From NCBI GenBank assembly GCA_902728285.1, contig CACVBU010000681.1, positions 730,342-794,341 on the forward strand: a DNA stretch of 64,000 nt, given 5' to 3'. This document shows positions 24,001-34,664 of this stretch, piece by piece. How positions within the stretch are numbered: position 1 is the stretch's first letter; each line of letters begins with the position of its first letter. The notes beneath the pieces were generated by a model. That model was given only the letters and a program-made list of their open reading frames with translations. It ran no database searches and had not been told where the DNA came from. Made by a program: the position numbers and the translations under genes. The stretch is from Clytia hemisphaerica. Its lineage: Eukaryota; Cnidaria; Hydrozoa; Leptothecata; Clytiidae.

Positions 24001-27000
24001 GTTTTTATAAATTTGAGTCACATGTGCCATCTTCCAATCTTTTGGTATTGTTCCCTCAGACAAGGTCTTATTCATGATGATAGACAGGGGTTCGGCTAGA
24101 TGGTCAATCAGTTCAACTAACATTTTCGGGTGTACATCATCCGGACCGAAAGATTTACTCACGTCCAGCAATTTTATCTGTTTTCTCATCATATCTTCTG
24201 TTATAATGATGTTCTCAACTTGAATCTCCGTTCGTGTAGGAAAGTCGGGAATCGTTCCTGGGGGCTCAGGTAAAGACGCTGCAAAACTGTTTTTGTAGGA
24301 TGTTAGCCTTGTCGAGATCGTCGTGTTTAATCGATGATTTGTCATCAGGGTTTTCAAGTAGTGGTGAGACTCCGCTTGATGACTTAAGTTTAGATCTTAC
24401 ATGAGACCAAAATATCTTTGGCTTTTCCTTGGATTTATCACAAATGCTTTTTTCATAAGTCCTGTGGGCCTTTGACATCAAACGATTAACTCTGTTTCTT
24501 ACAATAGTGTAATTGGCACGATGACGATCTCTGTCGAGAGGTGCAAATCTTAACCACCTTCTATGGAGCGTTTTCTTTAACTTGATTTCATCTTGAAGAT
24601 TCTTATTAATTGGAACTTTACCTTCTTTCCTCCAAAAATCGTTTCCAACTTCTTTCAAAGGGACAAATCGATTTCTGAGATCAATGACAACTTTCTTGAA
24701 CGATTCCCAAAGATCTTCCACTGATTTATTCACGGATGAATTTTTGAAACCTTCTTTCCATTCCCTCAACGTCGGGTCATTTTTCATTAATTTGAAATTG
24801 GCCGAAGCATAGATGAACCTTGTTTGCGTAGGTTTGGAGTATGCGTAGCAAACGAAATTGAAAGCCAACGAACTATGGTCACTTTTTCCTAGTGGTCTTA
24901 GGTAGTCGAGATTCCTAATTTGGTTTTCTTCGCCTGTTAAGATCAAGTCGATGAGGGATGGGTCATCAGTTCCTCTACATCGAGTTGGTTCATTAACATG
25001 TTGATGGAGATATGCGTCTCTCAAAGCATTTAAGAATTTCTCTTCTTTGCTATCCTCCAGATGCGGGGTGGTCCAGTTTTCCCAATTGATTGTTGGAAAG
25101 TTGAAATCACCTAACAAACATTTGTGCGAATATTTCTTGTTTAATGCAATGGACTTGATCAATAAGTTTAGGTTGTTGTTGTTTTCGTTGGAGGACGTAG
25201 ATCTAGTTGGGCTTCGATAAATGCATGCAACAGCGAGCAAATCTTTTCCTGATAGTTGTACTTCAATCATGCAAACTTCATTGAAAGTCACTGGAGGCTT
25301 GACATCGATTACCAAGTGTTTAATGGAGATATGGACGAATATGACAATGCCACGCCCTTGATCTGTATCTAGGTTAACTTGGCTAGCGATTTTGTAGTCA
25401 TCGAATTCATATTCATGTAGCTCCTTCAAGGCACCTGCTTTTGTCTTAGCTTCGCATATTGCAATTATATGGGGCTTTTCTTCCCGGGCTATGGACTGTA
25501 ATTCTTTTTTCTTAAACGATGTTAACTGATCTGGATTTGTATAAAGAATCTTCATATCTTTTATTATATGTTTTGTTTGTGTTTGTTTGCTGATATCTCC
25601 ACTACCCTACGTATTGACTGACGACTTTTTTCAAGAGCTGTATTGCTACATCATGCACCTGCATTTTTATGATAATCAATATTTCAGGGTGACTGTTGGA
25701 TATGCATGGAATTGATGACGTCATCATTGGAAAAGACATACAAAGCTGTCCATAAAATTCTTCAACAAAAAATACCAGAAGATATTCTCGGCAAAATAGC
25801 ATTTTGTGTAAGGGAAACTTACTTTTAAATTCCGAAATTTGAAATAATTTGAGTCCGTTGATTTGAGGCCTTAGAAATTTTACTTTAATAATCTTTTAAA
25901 CCCAAGTTGAGCAAATAGTTTACAGCACATGTAACTGTTATGATGATTGTTTTTCATTTTTCATCATTTTTCTCACTCGCAGGTTATAAAAGCATTAGAT
26001 TACCTGAAAACAAATCTCAATATCATACACCGAGGTAAGCCCCTTGATTCTCACATTCTCACATTGCCTCTTTTTGAAACTGGTACTTTTGGACCTACCC
26101 CGGTGGGGTGGAGGTCCTATAAATTACCCTGTGTCTGTTCGTCCGTTTGTTTGTTCGTTCGTTATCAACTTTTCTCAGGATTGAATCATAGGAATCTTTT
26201 GATTTTTGATACAAAGGTCCAAAATGGTGATGATGATTATTTTTATCAGTTTAAGATGAAAATGTCACGGTGGAAGGCAATGGTTTGAGTTTTCTAGAAA
26301 CACTTATTATTTTTTGGGGAAGCAAATCTTTATCTATAAGAATCACTATTTATAAGCATTAATAAATGTTCGTAGCCAATTTATTATTTTATTAATTAGT
26401 ATTTTTTTCTAAACAAAGAAAATGTCACGCTAGAGAGCGATGGTTTGAGTTTTCTGGTTGAGTTGTGCATTTTTCTGATAGTGGATTGTTTTTATAAAGA
26501 AAAGCGTTTAATAGCCTTTTTATTTCTTTTTCAAAAGTATTTTTCAATAGTGTTGATAGTTTCTCCCAATAGATATGCTTTCATTTTTCTTTATTTTTTT
26601 TGTATTTTGACCAGTTATGATTTAATGTGTTTCATTGTTTCAATGTTCATTGATTAGTTTGATAACCAGGTAGGTCCATAAAAGTATCACTTGTTAAGGG
26701 GATCTTTTGGCAATAAAATGTGGAATTTTACGTCAAAAGTAGTATTTTAGTACTAGAGTGTTGTGTTCACATCGTGTTAAAGGTTATGATGAAATTTTGT
26801 TGCAAAAACAATACACCATATTATGTAATGTAACACCACATTATCTTAACGCCCACTATCCGTAAAATTTCAGGCACAATATTGCAAATTGAATGAGCCT
26901 TCTCAGTCTAAATATTTTCAAATGATAATCGCTCACAGCACTCTTACATCCTTTATCTGCATATCTGGTCCAAAACTAGTGTAGCCAAGATTAATGAAAT

Positions 27001-29582
27001 TGTTGCCTACAGTTGTACACTTCGGATGGAAATCATACTGGACACAGAAACGTTATGAATTTCCCATCTGAAACAACTATTCAAGCATTGAATAGTAAGG
27101 TCCGAGATAAAGTTGAAATGCTTGGTGGAGATCTAGGGGTAGGTTTCCGAAATGACTGATACATTACTGAGCAGAAAATCGAGATTTTTGCCAAAAAATC
27201 ACAAACTGTTAAGATTTGATTTTTTCCCGTAGACGTCAAACCATCAAATGTTTTACTAGACGTGGAAGGGAGGATCAAACTCTGTGACTTTGGTATCAGT
27301 GGACAGTTGGTAGACTCAATCGCCCAAACACGTGATGCTGGTTGCCAACCTTATATGGCTGTAAGTTGACCACTACAGTGTGTAGTAGTCTGAATCGCAG
27401 GACCTCTACAATCATAGGAAGTAAAGGTCTACTTGATAATCTACAAGAAACTATAAGAAACAACCAAGACCCCTGTTCCTTCGAAGGATTAAAACTAAGC
27501 ACATGAAAAAGTTAAACACAAAGGCTACACGGTATGAAAAATTGAAGTACCAAAGCAACTGAAAAGGTCCATGTTTGTTTTAACTCCTAAAAAATGAATC
27601 GTAAAGAAACATGATTATGCTCAACTAATTCAAATACAATAAAAACCTGCCATTCGACAAGAAGACATTAGAAAAACTTTCATGCTTGAAAATAAAAATT
27701 AAGGACAGGATCTAGACAAAAGTTTTCTTGAAAGATAATGATCAAATACTTCGGGATATTTTCATTCCAGTATTCCAGTGGACCTACAATAGTAGGTAAT
27801 AATTGGAATTTAAGGTTTTAGTGTTGAAAGTAAAACCTTGTATAGTGATGTTTTGTTGAAACTTGTCATTATTCGATTATTTTTTTTCAAAAGGTGGGCT
27901 TCAAAAGGCTCAAACTTTCATTTGCTTCATTTTTGACCCCTTCCGTTGCCAGTTTTTCATAGCCATAATTTCAAATTCCTCGATATTTTCATTAGTAATA
28001 ACTTTTTTTCAATATTCAAGTTTTAGCTATTTCAACTTTTCAAACGAGTGTTTGCTTTTGCATTTTCAGCCTGAACGTATCGATCCATTCGCAGAAAGAG
28101 TTGGTTATGATGTCAGTTCAGATGTTTGGTCACTTGGTCTGACTTTGGTATGAACCATTCCATTATTCTTAGAATAAAGATAGATTAAAAGCCTGTTTTT
28201 ATGGTTTAGTTAGAAAGCAAATTAGTAAAAAATTTGCTTTTCGTGAGGATCAATTTCCGCTAAACAACTTTTTGTAGAAAATCGAATTGTGCGGACGTAA
28301 AATGTTATTGTCAAATAGAAATTTAACAAATTGCTTGTGGTTTGGACGTGACGTTCGAGATATTCTGATACTATGGACACTTTGCGGTTCAAGCTTTTCT
28401 GTTGATTATTCTGACACTATTTTATTTTTGTAAGGAGTTTAACTTGTCTATGCATTGTTTTTTTTCATTATAGATCGAGGTGGCAACTGGGAAATTTCCG
28501 TACCCGATGTGGTCTACATTGTTCGATCAACTGAACCAAGTAGTTCGAGGTGACCCTCCACAGCTGAAGAATACTCCTGATCAAACCTTCACACAAGATT
28601 GTTTACATTCTGTCAACAGTTGGTATGTTTATCTGGAAACAAAACAGGGGGTCAAGCAGTTGCTCTGAACACCTTGATAATCACTACATTGGTGGTGTCT
28701 GTAAATCTTTGTATTTATCTTGTCTCTTTGTTGCTCACTTCTGCTTGATTGCTTCAGTATTGTTTAAAACTTCTAAATGTTCCGTAGGTGCCCGGTATAT
28801 TCAAAACACCTATACATTGTCTGGAAAAATTCATCATTTAATTTTCTTTTAGCATGATAAAGGATTGCAAATTCAGACCAAAGTACACAGAACTCTTGGT
28901 AAGCCTTTAAAACTACTGGGTGGGTTTGCCAAAGAAAATTTTTGCCGTTAACTGATTTTTGAAATTTTGGTGAGTACTTAATTTAAGGGTAGCCAGCCTA
29001 AACTCGTGAGATCCGCCATATTTAATCCCTGCCAAAATTTATATACTTTTTCATGAAATTGTCTGGCTTTGCTGGCTTTTAAAAGTTAAGCCATTTAGCA
29101 AGTTTGTCTGTTGAATGAAAATTGAAAGCATTAAATTCGAAGTGTTGTAGAAACTTCGTAATATTCCCTCCTTTTGGATGGGATCATTTTATTGTTATCA
29201 ACATATATTAAACCGTCAAGGACTTTCAAAATAGACCATATTATAGCAATTAGTTTTACTGTTCTTTGTCTGAAAATAGAGGTCTTTTAAATAGATGTCT
29301 TTTAAAATGGATGATTCAACTTTTGTGTCGCCCCTAAAATCTTTTAAATTTAAAAGGCTCTAATTCATATTTGAGCAATTACTGGTACTCTTAGTAAATC
29401 AATGTGGGAATGTGTTCTTATGGTCTCTGTAACACTCGATGTGTGCGTTCTTATTTCAGCAACACTCCTTCATCCAGAAATACAGCAAAGACAACAACAT
29501 CAAGACATGGTTCAACCAAGTCTATTCCAAAGTACCTAATCTTACGTCGTTAGAAATTGAAACTGAAGCTGCTTCCAGTTGA
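21096..29582 (+). CDS. MAP2K4: MAP2K4 / MKK4 dual-specificity MAP kinase kinase
   Basis: Cytoplasmic kinase that phosphorylates JNK and p38 in stress signalling. Exons: 21096-21234, 21363-21411, 22248-22361, 22461-22580, 25688-25807, 25983-26034, 27233-27360, 28070-28147, 28474-28622, 28853-28898, 29460-29582; every junction has GT/AG and consistent phase. From the first in-frame Met (21152) it encodes 353 residues; human MKK4 has 399. Visible motifs in order: basic-hydrophobic docking site [15 protein letters not shown], glycine loop [12 protein letters not shown] lysine, HRDVKPSN catalytic loop, DFG, activation loop VDSIAQT with the Ser and Thr phosphorylated in MKK4, then MAPERIDP and [18 protein letters not shown] replaces the usual GCRPYMAPE. 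Match to MKK4 is far closer than to MKK7 or MKK3/6. The 5' end is unresolved: exon 21096 takes one base from an upstream exon, and a 22-nt exon at 20973-20994 is only a candidate. The stop is at 29580-29582. Confidence 0.93.
22660..24357 (-). CDS. LINE reverse transcriptase part
   Basis: 565-residue frame. Genuine homology begins around [11 protein letters not shown], just after the frameshift; upstream residues are out-of-frame. Reverse transcriptase motifs in order: [43 protein letters not shown] region, and FADDTKIF with the catalytic Asp pair. The C-terminal part ends [11 protein letters not shown] ... [12 protein letters not shown], typical of CR1/L2-group elements. Catalytic residues are intact. 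It copies element RNA at the nicked target. Confidence 0.9.
   Translation of the reverse strand: MKTLMTNHRLNTTISTRLTSYKNSFAASLPEPPGTIPDFPTRTEIQVENIIITEDMMRKQIKLLDVSKSFGPDDVHPKMLVELIDHLAEPLSIIMNKTLSEGTIPKDWKMAHVTQIYKNKGAQNLAINYRPVSLTSVVCKLMESFIRKHIMKHLTDEKLLTNKQYGFISRRSTVTQLLNYLDKCCESIANGSVVDTIYFDFAKAFDTVPYRRLLKKLKGYGVSGNILRWVESFLTDRKQLVKVNKTRSKTDDVISGIPQGSVLGPLLFVIYINDLPDNVLSSILLFADDTKIFREVNSIEDSLAIQQDIHKLEKWSHDWLLRFHPDKCHVLTLGKYWNIVQAHPYSLRGEQLEHVFVEKDLGVLIDSDLSFEEHISKQVKKANSILGVIRRGFEDLSLKTFFTLYTTFVRPHLEYAQSVWSPKLRKDINLIEGVQRRATRMVRRLSNLPYEQRLRKLDLPSLEFRRHFGDMVQIYKHLHFYDKDTTVGKFIRRVRPSRTHDYELIPNFADDGFRGVQTKSFYYRCVTAWNQLPKETVNATSIKAFKEELTKAWMERFRGPRVPGL
24266..25555 (-). CDS. LINE endonuclease part (apurinic-type endonuclease)
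   Basis: 429-residue frame opening [11 protein letters not shown], the usual start of CR1-group endonuclease domains. It shows [10 protein letters not shown] (the GDFN motif) and the catalytic SDH ([10 protein letters not shown]), then a linker rich in basic residues ending [10 protein letters not shown]. The stop at 24266-24268 falls where the family continues into the reverse transcriptase, so this is the front half of one protein split by a one-base frameshift near 24268. The overlap with the next frame (24266-24357) is a shadow of that shift. Confidence 0.88.
   Translation of the reverse strand: MKILYTNPDQLTSFKKKELQSIAREEKPHIIAICEAKTKAGALKELHEYEFDDYKIASQVNLDTDQGRGIVIFVHISIKHLVIDVKPPVTFNEVCMIEVQLSGKDLLAVACIYRSPTRSTSSNENNNNLNLLIKSIALNKKYSHKCLLGDFNFPTINWENWTTPHLEDSKEEKFLNALRDAYLHQHVNEPTRCRGTDDPSLIDLILTGEENQIRNLDYLRPLGKSDHSSLAFNFVCYAYSKPTQTRFIYASANFKLMKNDPTLREWKEGFKNSSVNKSVEDLWESFKKVVIDLRNRFVPLKEVGNDFWRKEGKVPINKNLQDEIKLKKTLHRRWLRFAPLDRDRHRANYTIVRNRVNRLMSKAHRTYEKSICDKSKEKPKIFWSHVRSKLKSSSGVSPLLENPDDKSSIKHDDLDKANILQKQFCSVFT
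26092..26677. mobile_element. GGACCTACC-family element in MAP2K4 intron
   Basis: Left end GGACCTACCCCGG with the same GTTCGTTCGTT simple repeat and CTTTTCTCAGGATTG start as the copy at 13702; right end GGTAGGTCC at 26669-26677. Shorter than copy 1 and with a different middle (two blocks containing AATGTCACG...GGTTTGAGTTTTCT), so copies share ends but not cores. Confidence 0.7.
27387..27600. repeat. Dispersed repeat shared with 35859-36360
   Basis: Within a MAP2K4 intron, AGTCTGAATCGCAG(G)ACCTC and the following GGTCTRCTT..GATCTAC segment, then the block near 27510-27580 (AAAGGCTACACGGTAT), reappear in the same order and orientation at 35859-35920 and 36215-36360 with extra sequence between them there. 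Transposon-derived, class unknown. Confidence 0.55.
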
Positions 29583-30594
29583 TGCCCGATATGGCGTGTT
29601 TTTCTTTGAAAATGAGAATGAGATCGTTTTCGTTCATCAATTGATGGGATTGGGTTGTAGCGTTTAAAAAAAACATTTTAATATTTCCGAAGAGGAAAGG
29701 TGTTGATCGTCGTGTAAAATTGGTCCGTGCATCACGAGGTGACTCTGGATGACTGTTGTCACCTTTTGTGAAGTTCTGCTTGTGCTCAAAGTTAACTTTA
29801 TTAGAAAGAGGATATTCAAACTTAATTTTAAGATAACTTTTAAGTACCTTTTCTAATTCAACAAGATGTTTTCAACTTCAAAGATTTATAGCCACTTCGC
29901 CATATTCAAAATATAAGCTAGTCTATCATCTTTCTAATAAACCTGTTAATCGTTAATTTTCAGTTTAATTTTCTTTCACAACGGAAAAGAGTAACGAAAC
30001 CCATTGTGCGATTAGCTTGGAAAATTAAAAACAAAAAAATCACTGGCGTTCAATTAATCTCAAATTGCACTCGTTATCATGTGATCACATATACTTATGA
30101 CTTTGCATTTTCTAGTAAATATAGTCTAGACCTCGTTAGGCATCAGTTTGTGCCTGCAAACATCTTCGGTTTTTTTAGTCAACCAGTGTTATGGTCTAGA
30201 AAATTATGTGACCGTTAAAAAAAACTAATCGGCGTAAAGGCTCGGGATTTGCTAAGCTGAAGATACTAACTTCAAGTAAAGTGCTTTCCTCGATAAAAAT
30301 CTTTTAAAAAGAATAATCACTATTGCTTATCTTTTTTGTAAGAAATTATTGTACCTGCTCATTTCTGTATGAAACTTTTTATTGTAAAAACATCTGATGT
30401 AAAAAAAAAAACAGACTAGAAATTATCTCGTGTAACACAATAGTAACGTTTTACTTTAGAATTCTATGTGCTAAGTTTGAATTAAGAAATTCAATTTTGC
30501 TATGTTTTATTTTGTATTTTTTTTTATTAATGGGTAGAATTGGTTGTAAATAACACTACTTCTATTTGCACGGTGATATAATGCCGTCCCTTTA
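29583..30594 (+). other. MAP2K4 3' UTR and downstream intergenic sequence
   Basis: No coding signal. Contains the candidate AATAAA at 29936. The 70-codon open frame at 30006-30218 has no family resemblance. Confidence 0.5.
29936..29941 (+). terminator. Candidate poly(A) signal of MAP2K4
   Basis: AATAAA about 350 bases after the stop codon on the same strand. Plausible 3' end; no transcript evidence. Confidence 0.5.
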
Positions 30595-30601
30595 GTACAT
30601 A

Positions 30602-30895
30602 CAGACCTGCCAACTTGAGATGTTCATTTCGCGTGAGATAAAAATTTCAGAGCAAAATCCGAATTCATAACCCATATTTTCCGGTTTTCCTATATCGGAA
30701 ATCGGGAAATTTTGTTCCGAAAGTTGGAAAATCGGGGAACATTTTTTCCAAAAATCGGAATATCGGGGAATTTTTTTTCCAAAAATCGGAAAAACGAGGA
30801 AATAATTCTTCTCGAAATTTGAAAATGCGTGAGAAATCAAACTTTTCAAAAATTGCGTGAGTCTCACTCTCAATGCGTTAGAGTTGGCACCTCTG
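30602..30895. mobile_element. hAT-like MITE with 7-bp target duplication
   Basis: Ends CAGACCTGCCAACTTGAGA and, inverted, CAGAGGTGCCAACTCTAAC. GTACATA is duplicated on each side (30595-30601 and 30896-30902); extended with one mismatch this gives the 8 bp expected of hAT. The interior has tandem CCAAAAATCGGAA blocks. Confidence 0.75.
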
Positions 30896-30902
30896 GTACA
30901 TA

Positions 30903-31549
30903 GTTTGTTTTTTTGGTTTTGCACACTCTTTTTCATAATTTTTCTTTTTTACATCAATTTTTTTACATACATTTATTGCTGTAGTTAGTATAAATTTTTA
31001 GAACCTTTATTCTAGGACACATTACTTTACAACGCCTCTACTTTGCTGTCCACTTCTCGGCTTCACTTTTATCCATGTTTTTAAAAACAAGGACGATTTT
31101 GATGAAACAAGAATCTATGAAACGTTTTGATTTTATTTGTCAAATAATTTGAAATGCAGTTCTTTTAATGGTAGGAATTCGTGACAATTACTCTACGTCG
31201 TATTTTATTTCATATTTTGAAGTTAAAGTTATTATGTGAATAGATCGTATGTTTCCTCAGTAAATTACGTGTGCTTGTTTATTCCCCGTCCTAACTATCT
31301 TTTTGTTTAGAAAGTTTAAAGGCTAACATTTCACCCCTTACTTTTTTCAAATTAAAAATTGTACATTAAAAAGGTAAATATAACACCCTAATTTGTACAG
31401 TTTTGGCAAAAAAAAGATAGGAAAAATAATCTAAACTCTCTCTCTTGTTTATTTGTGATTTGACAGGATTGAATGTTCTTTAATGTTGTAAATACACATA
31501 TTTTTTACTAAATTTTTCACTTTTTAATCTAAAATGAGCATTCTCTTAA
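30903..31549. other. Intergenic stretch without recognised features
   Basis: AT-rich, frequent stops in all frames; no inverted ends or tandem repeats noticed. Confidence 0.5.
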
Positions 31550-32240
31550 TAGTAGGGGGAAATTTGTTCGTTTTTTTGAGGTCGCTCGATTTTTTTAGTC
31601 AAAGCACTTGTTATACATTTTTGGAAAGCTAAGGGGTAGGGGAATCAAAATAACTTGGGTGCCAATTTTATTTCGGAAACTTTGGTGTGATTTTCGGACA
31701 AATACGACGGTCTCGGGCAAAAATCATAGGGTGAAAAATTAATGAAAATTTCAGCTTGAGAAAACGGAGACCTGTTGTATATTTTTGGAAAGCTCTCAAA
31801 AAATTAAGATTAGTGATATATTGCGAGTATAGGTGATTTCTTTACCTAACTCGAGATATTGATCCTTAAAAACAGTGTTTTTCAGTGTTTTTCAGCCAGA
31901 AACAGCTGTTTTGTCCAGTTTTTGCGCTTTCGGAAGCTCAAAATCTCGAGTTAGGTACTGAAATCCCCTATACTCGCAATATATCACTAATCTTAATTTT
32001 TTGAGAGCTTTCCAAAAATATACAACAGGTCTCCGTTTTCTCAAGCTGAAATTTTCATTAATTTTTCACCCTATGATTTTTGCCCGAGACCGTCGTATTT
32101 GTCCGAAAATCACACCAAAGTGTCCGAAACAAAATTGGCACCCAAGTTATTTTGATTCCCCTACCCCTTACCTTTCTAAAAATGTATAACAAGTGCTTTG
32201 ACTAAAAAAATCGAGCGATTTTACAAATTTCCCCCTACTA
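31550..32240. repeat. Long near-perfect hairpin, about 300-bp arms
   Basis: 31550-31860 is matched in reverse complement by about 31938-32240 with only scattered mismatches, around a loop of about 75 bases. Outer end TAGTAGGGGGAAATTTGT, inner end near CTAACTCGAGAT. If transcribed through, it would form one long double-stranded RNA hairpin. It may be a foldback transposon; no target duplication was found. Confidence 0.9.
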
Positions 32241-32586
32241 TAACTAAAGTCTGTTTTAAAGTAACAGTCTGTAATCTTTTGAAAGATTTATCTTGTCGGA
32301 AAAAGAGAAAGGGTAAAGTAATTCCTCTTTGGAAAGATAATTTTGATATGTATCTTTGATGAATATCTTCTGCATCGTGCAATATTGATTGAAATTTTGA
32401 TTCATAACTCCTGGCTTAGCATATGACTACCATGAGTACCCTACCTTTTACGAATACTCAGATCAATATTATGGATCAATCTGATATAATCTTCAAAGAG
32501 CCGATTGGCATAGGCCATTATTATTATTCGTAATCTTTCTGCCGACAAATTAATTGTCAGCTTTAAAACAAATTCGTCACCAAGCG

Positions 32587-32993
32587 CGCGATTTTTCGTC
32601 ACTTTCCGAGTTATGTTTCATTTTTTAACTCGGGAATTTTTTCTTCCTTTAGCTTTCCGACTTATTTTCCATTTTTTTAACTCGGGAATTTTTGCTTCCT
32701 TTAGCTTTCCGAGTTATTTTTGAATTTTTAACTCGGGAATTTGAGTCGCATAATCTTCGCGTTATATGCTCGAGTTATGAAATCTTCGAGTTAAGGTTAG
32801 TTAAAGAAAGTTAAAGGAAGCAAAAGTTCCCGAGTTAAAAAATGGAAAATAACTCAGAAAAGTTAAAGGAAGCAGAATAAACCGAGTTATGAAATGTAAA
32901 ATGACGTCACTAAATTCCAAAAATGACGTCATAACTTGGGATAACTCGGTTTTTTCGTAACTCGTTTTTTTAACTCGGGAATTCTGGGCCTCG
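32587..32993. mobile_element. Shortened copy of the CCGAGTTA element
   Basis: Same building blocks as 33097-34664: tandem TTTCCGAGTTATTTT / TTAACTCGGGAA units in one orientation up to about 32740, then inverted units, two TGACGTCA sites (32902-32909, 32924-32931) and the right end AACTCGGGAATTC...CCTCG. The left end is missing and the middle is deleted, giving a compact foldback. Confidence 0.7.
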
Positions 32994-33096
32994 CTATAAT
33001 ACAGCATAATATATACTCCATACGGATGCGACAGACATTTAAGATTTAACAATTTCGAATATTGCGCGGTCAGCCAGGACAGTCGCGTTTAACAGG

Positions 33097-34664
33097 AGGC
33101 CTGGAATTCCCGAGTTATTTTTTCCGAGTTAAAAAAACCGAGTTAAGAAAAAACCGAGTTATCCCGAGTTGTGACGTCATTTTTGCTTCCTTTAACTTTC
33201 CGAGTTATTTTTCATTTTTTAACTCGGGAATTTTTTCTTTCTTTAGCTTTCCGAGTTATTTTTGAATTTTCAACTCGGGAATTTTTGCTTCCTTTAGCTT
33301 TCCGAGTTATTTTTCATTTTTTAACTCGGGAATTTTTTCTTTCTTTAGCTTTCCGAGTTATTTTTGAATTTTCAACTCGGGAATTTTTGCTTCCTTTAGC
33401 TTTCCGAGTTATTTTCCATTTTTTTAACTCGGGAATTTTTGCTTCCTTTAGCTTTCCGAGTTATTTTTCTTCATAAAAAAAAACACCAGCTTTAATCTAT
33501 TGATCGAAACCACAAGTAATAGAAGAAGAATTTTGTGAATGAGTTCTATGGAGGGGGGGGTACTAAGGCAAGTACGGGTATGTGCGGCCATTAAGGGTGC
33601 CTTTTTTGGACCTTCGAAGGGTCGTAAAAATCACAAAATCTAAGTTCAGTCCCCCTAAGGCTTGAAAAAACAGCCAAAAGTTCCAATAAGGGTCACAAAA
33701 TCCCAAAAAACCAGTTTTTTCCTCGATTTTTGCGGCACATACCCGTTAGCTTGCAACTCTAGTACCCCCGGGCTTCTATGGAGCCGAACGGGTCTTACAC
33801 GATCCCTCCATTGTTTTTCAATAACACAGAGATGTGCCAAGCCAAGGGTGACTTTTCTGCTTCTACTAAATAAAGCTTTTTTCACATGCACGTAAAATTT
33901 TACTTAAGACGTTACAAAAATTTGGTGTTCATTCATTGAAGCGCATTTTAGCTGTAAAGACTGTCTTTATGATTGATTCAAGAATCGTTGCTGATTCATT
34001 CAAAATTTTTACAGCGAAGGGGGAAGGACTTTTTCTGAGAATCTTGTCATGTCACTTACAGTATTCTTTTATGAAATAGGGAGGAAATATTAATTTTGAA
34101 ATAGCTTTATCACATCACTTACCTGCTGTATTTTTTTAGATTTACACAGCATTTATGCTGTAAGATTTTTGAAGGGCTTACACTTTGTTTATCTAGCAGG
34201 TTTTAACTTTAGTTCTTGTTTTTCAATTATTCCAAAGAGATAGAAAATAGAAAATATTTTCTATCTCTTTGATTATTCACTTGTTTGTTGATTATTCATT
34301 TTATTCAAAACAGGTTAAGGTTTTTCTAGTTGGTAATGGATGGTTATGTCTTTGATTTTGGTTGGTATGGGATCAATAGATTAACAGCTGGTGTTTTTTT
34401 TAAGAAGAAAAAAAACTCGGAAAGCTATAAGGGAAGCAAAAATTCCCGAGTTAAAATTTCAAAAATAACTCGGAAAGTTAAAGGAAGCAAAAATTCCCGA
34501 GTTAAAAAATGGAAAATAACTCGGAAAGTTAAAGGAAGCAAAAATTCCCGAGTTAAAAAATGAAAAATGACGTCACTAAATTACAAAAATGACGTCATAA
34601 CTCGGTTTTTTCTTAACTCGGTTTTTTTAACTCGGAAAAAATAACTCGGGAATTCCGGTCCTCG
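33097..34664. mobile_element. MULE-like element with 9-bp target duplication and tandem-repeat arms
   Basis: TTTAACAGG is duplicated at 33088-33096 and 34665-34673. Terminal inverted repeats start AGGCCTGGAATTCCCGAG / CGAGGACCGGAATTCCCGAG and run on through CCGAGTTA repeats. The left arm has a tandem unit of roughly 50 bp (CTTTCCGAGTTATTTTTCATT...) to 33475; the right arm has the inverse at 34405-34560. TGACGTCA occurs at 33172, 34568 and 34590. Long arms plus a 9-bp duplication suggest the Mutator superfamily; no transposase. Another element is nested at 33554-33773. Confidence 0.75.
33554..33773. mobile_element. Nested 220-bp MITE with 10-bp target duplication
   Basis: TTCTATGGAG occurs at 33544-33553 and 33774-33783. 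The ends are inverted copies: GGGGGTACTA with ACGGGTATGTGC inward on the left, TAGTACCCCC with GCACATACCCGT on the right. Inserted inside the MULE-like element. Confidence 0.8.

Larger units (their letters stand above)
22631..25560 (-). mobile_element. CR1-like LINE, nearly intact, antisense in MAP2K4 intron
   Basis: Minus-strand non-LTR retrotransposon between MAP2K4 exons 22461-22580 and 25688-25807. A run of 21 T at 22631-22651 is its 3' A-tail. It encodes an endonuclease and a reverse transcriptase (separate entries). No ORF1 is seen, so it is probably 5'-truncated at or just before the endonuclease. Flanks are too low in complexity to call a target duplication. The near-complete coding sequence implies a fairly recent insertion. 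Confidence 0.92.

Noticed and set aside
33171-33476. 101-codon frame with repeated FRVIF peptides
   Set aside because: Translation of a roughly 50-bp tandem repeat in the MULE-like arm, not a repeat protein.
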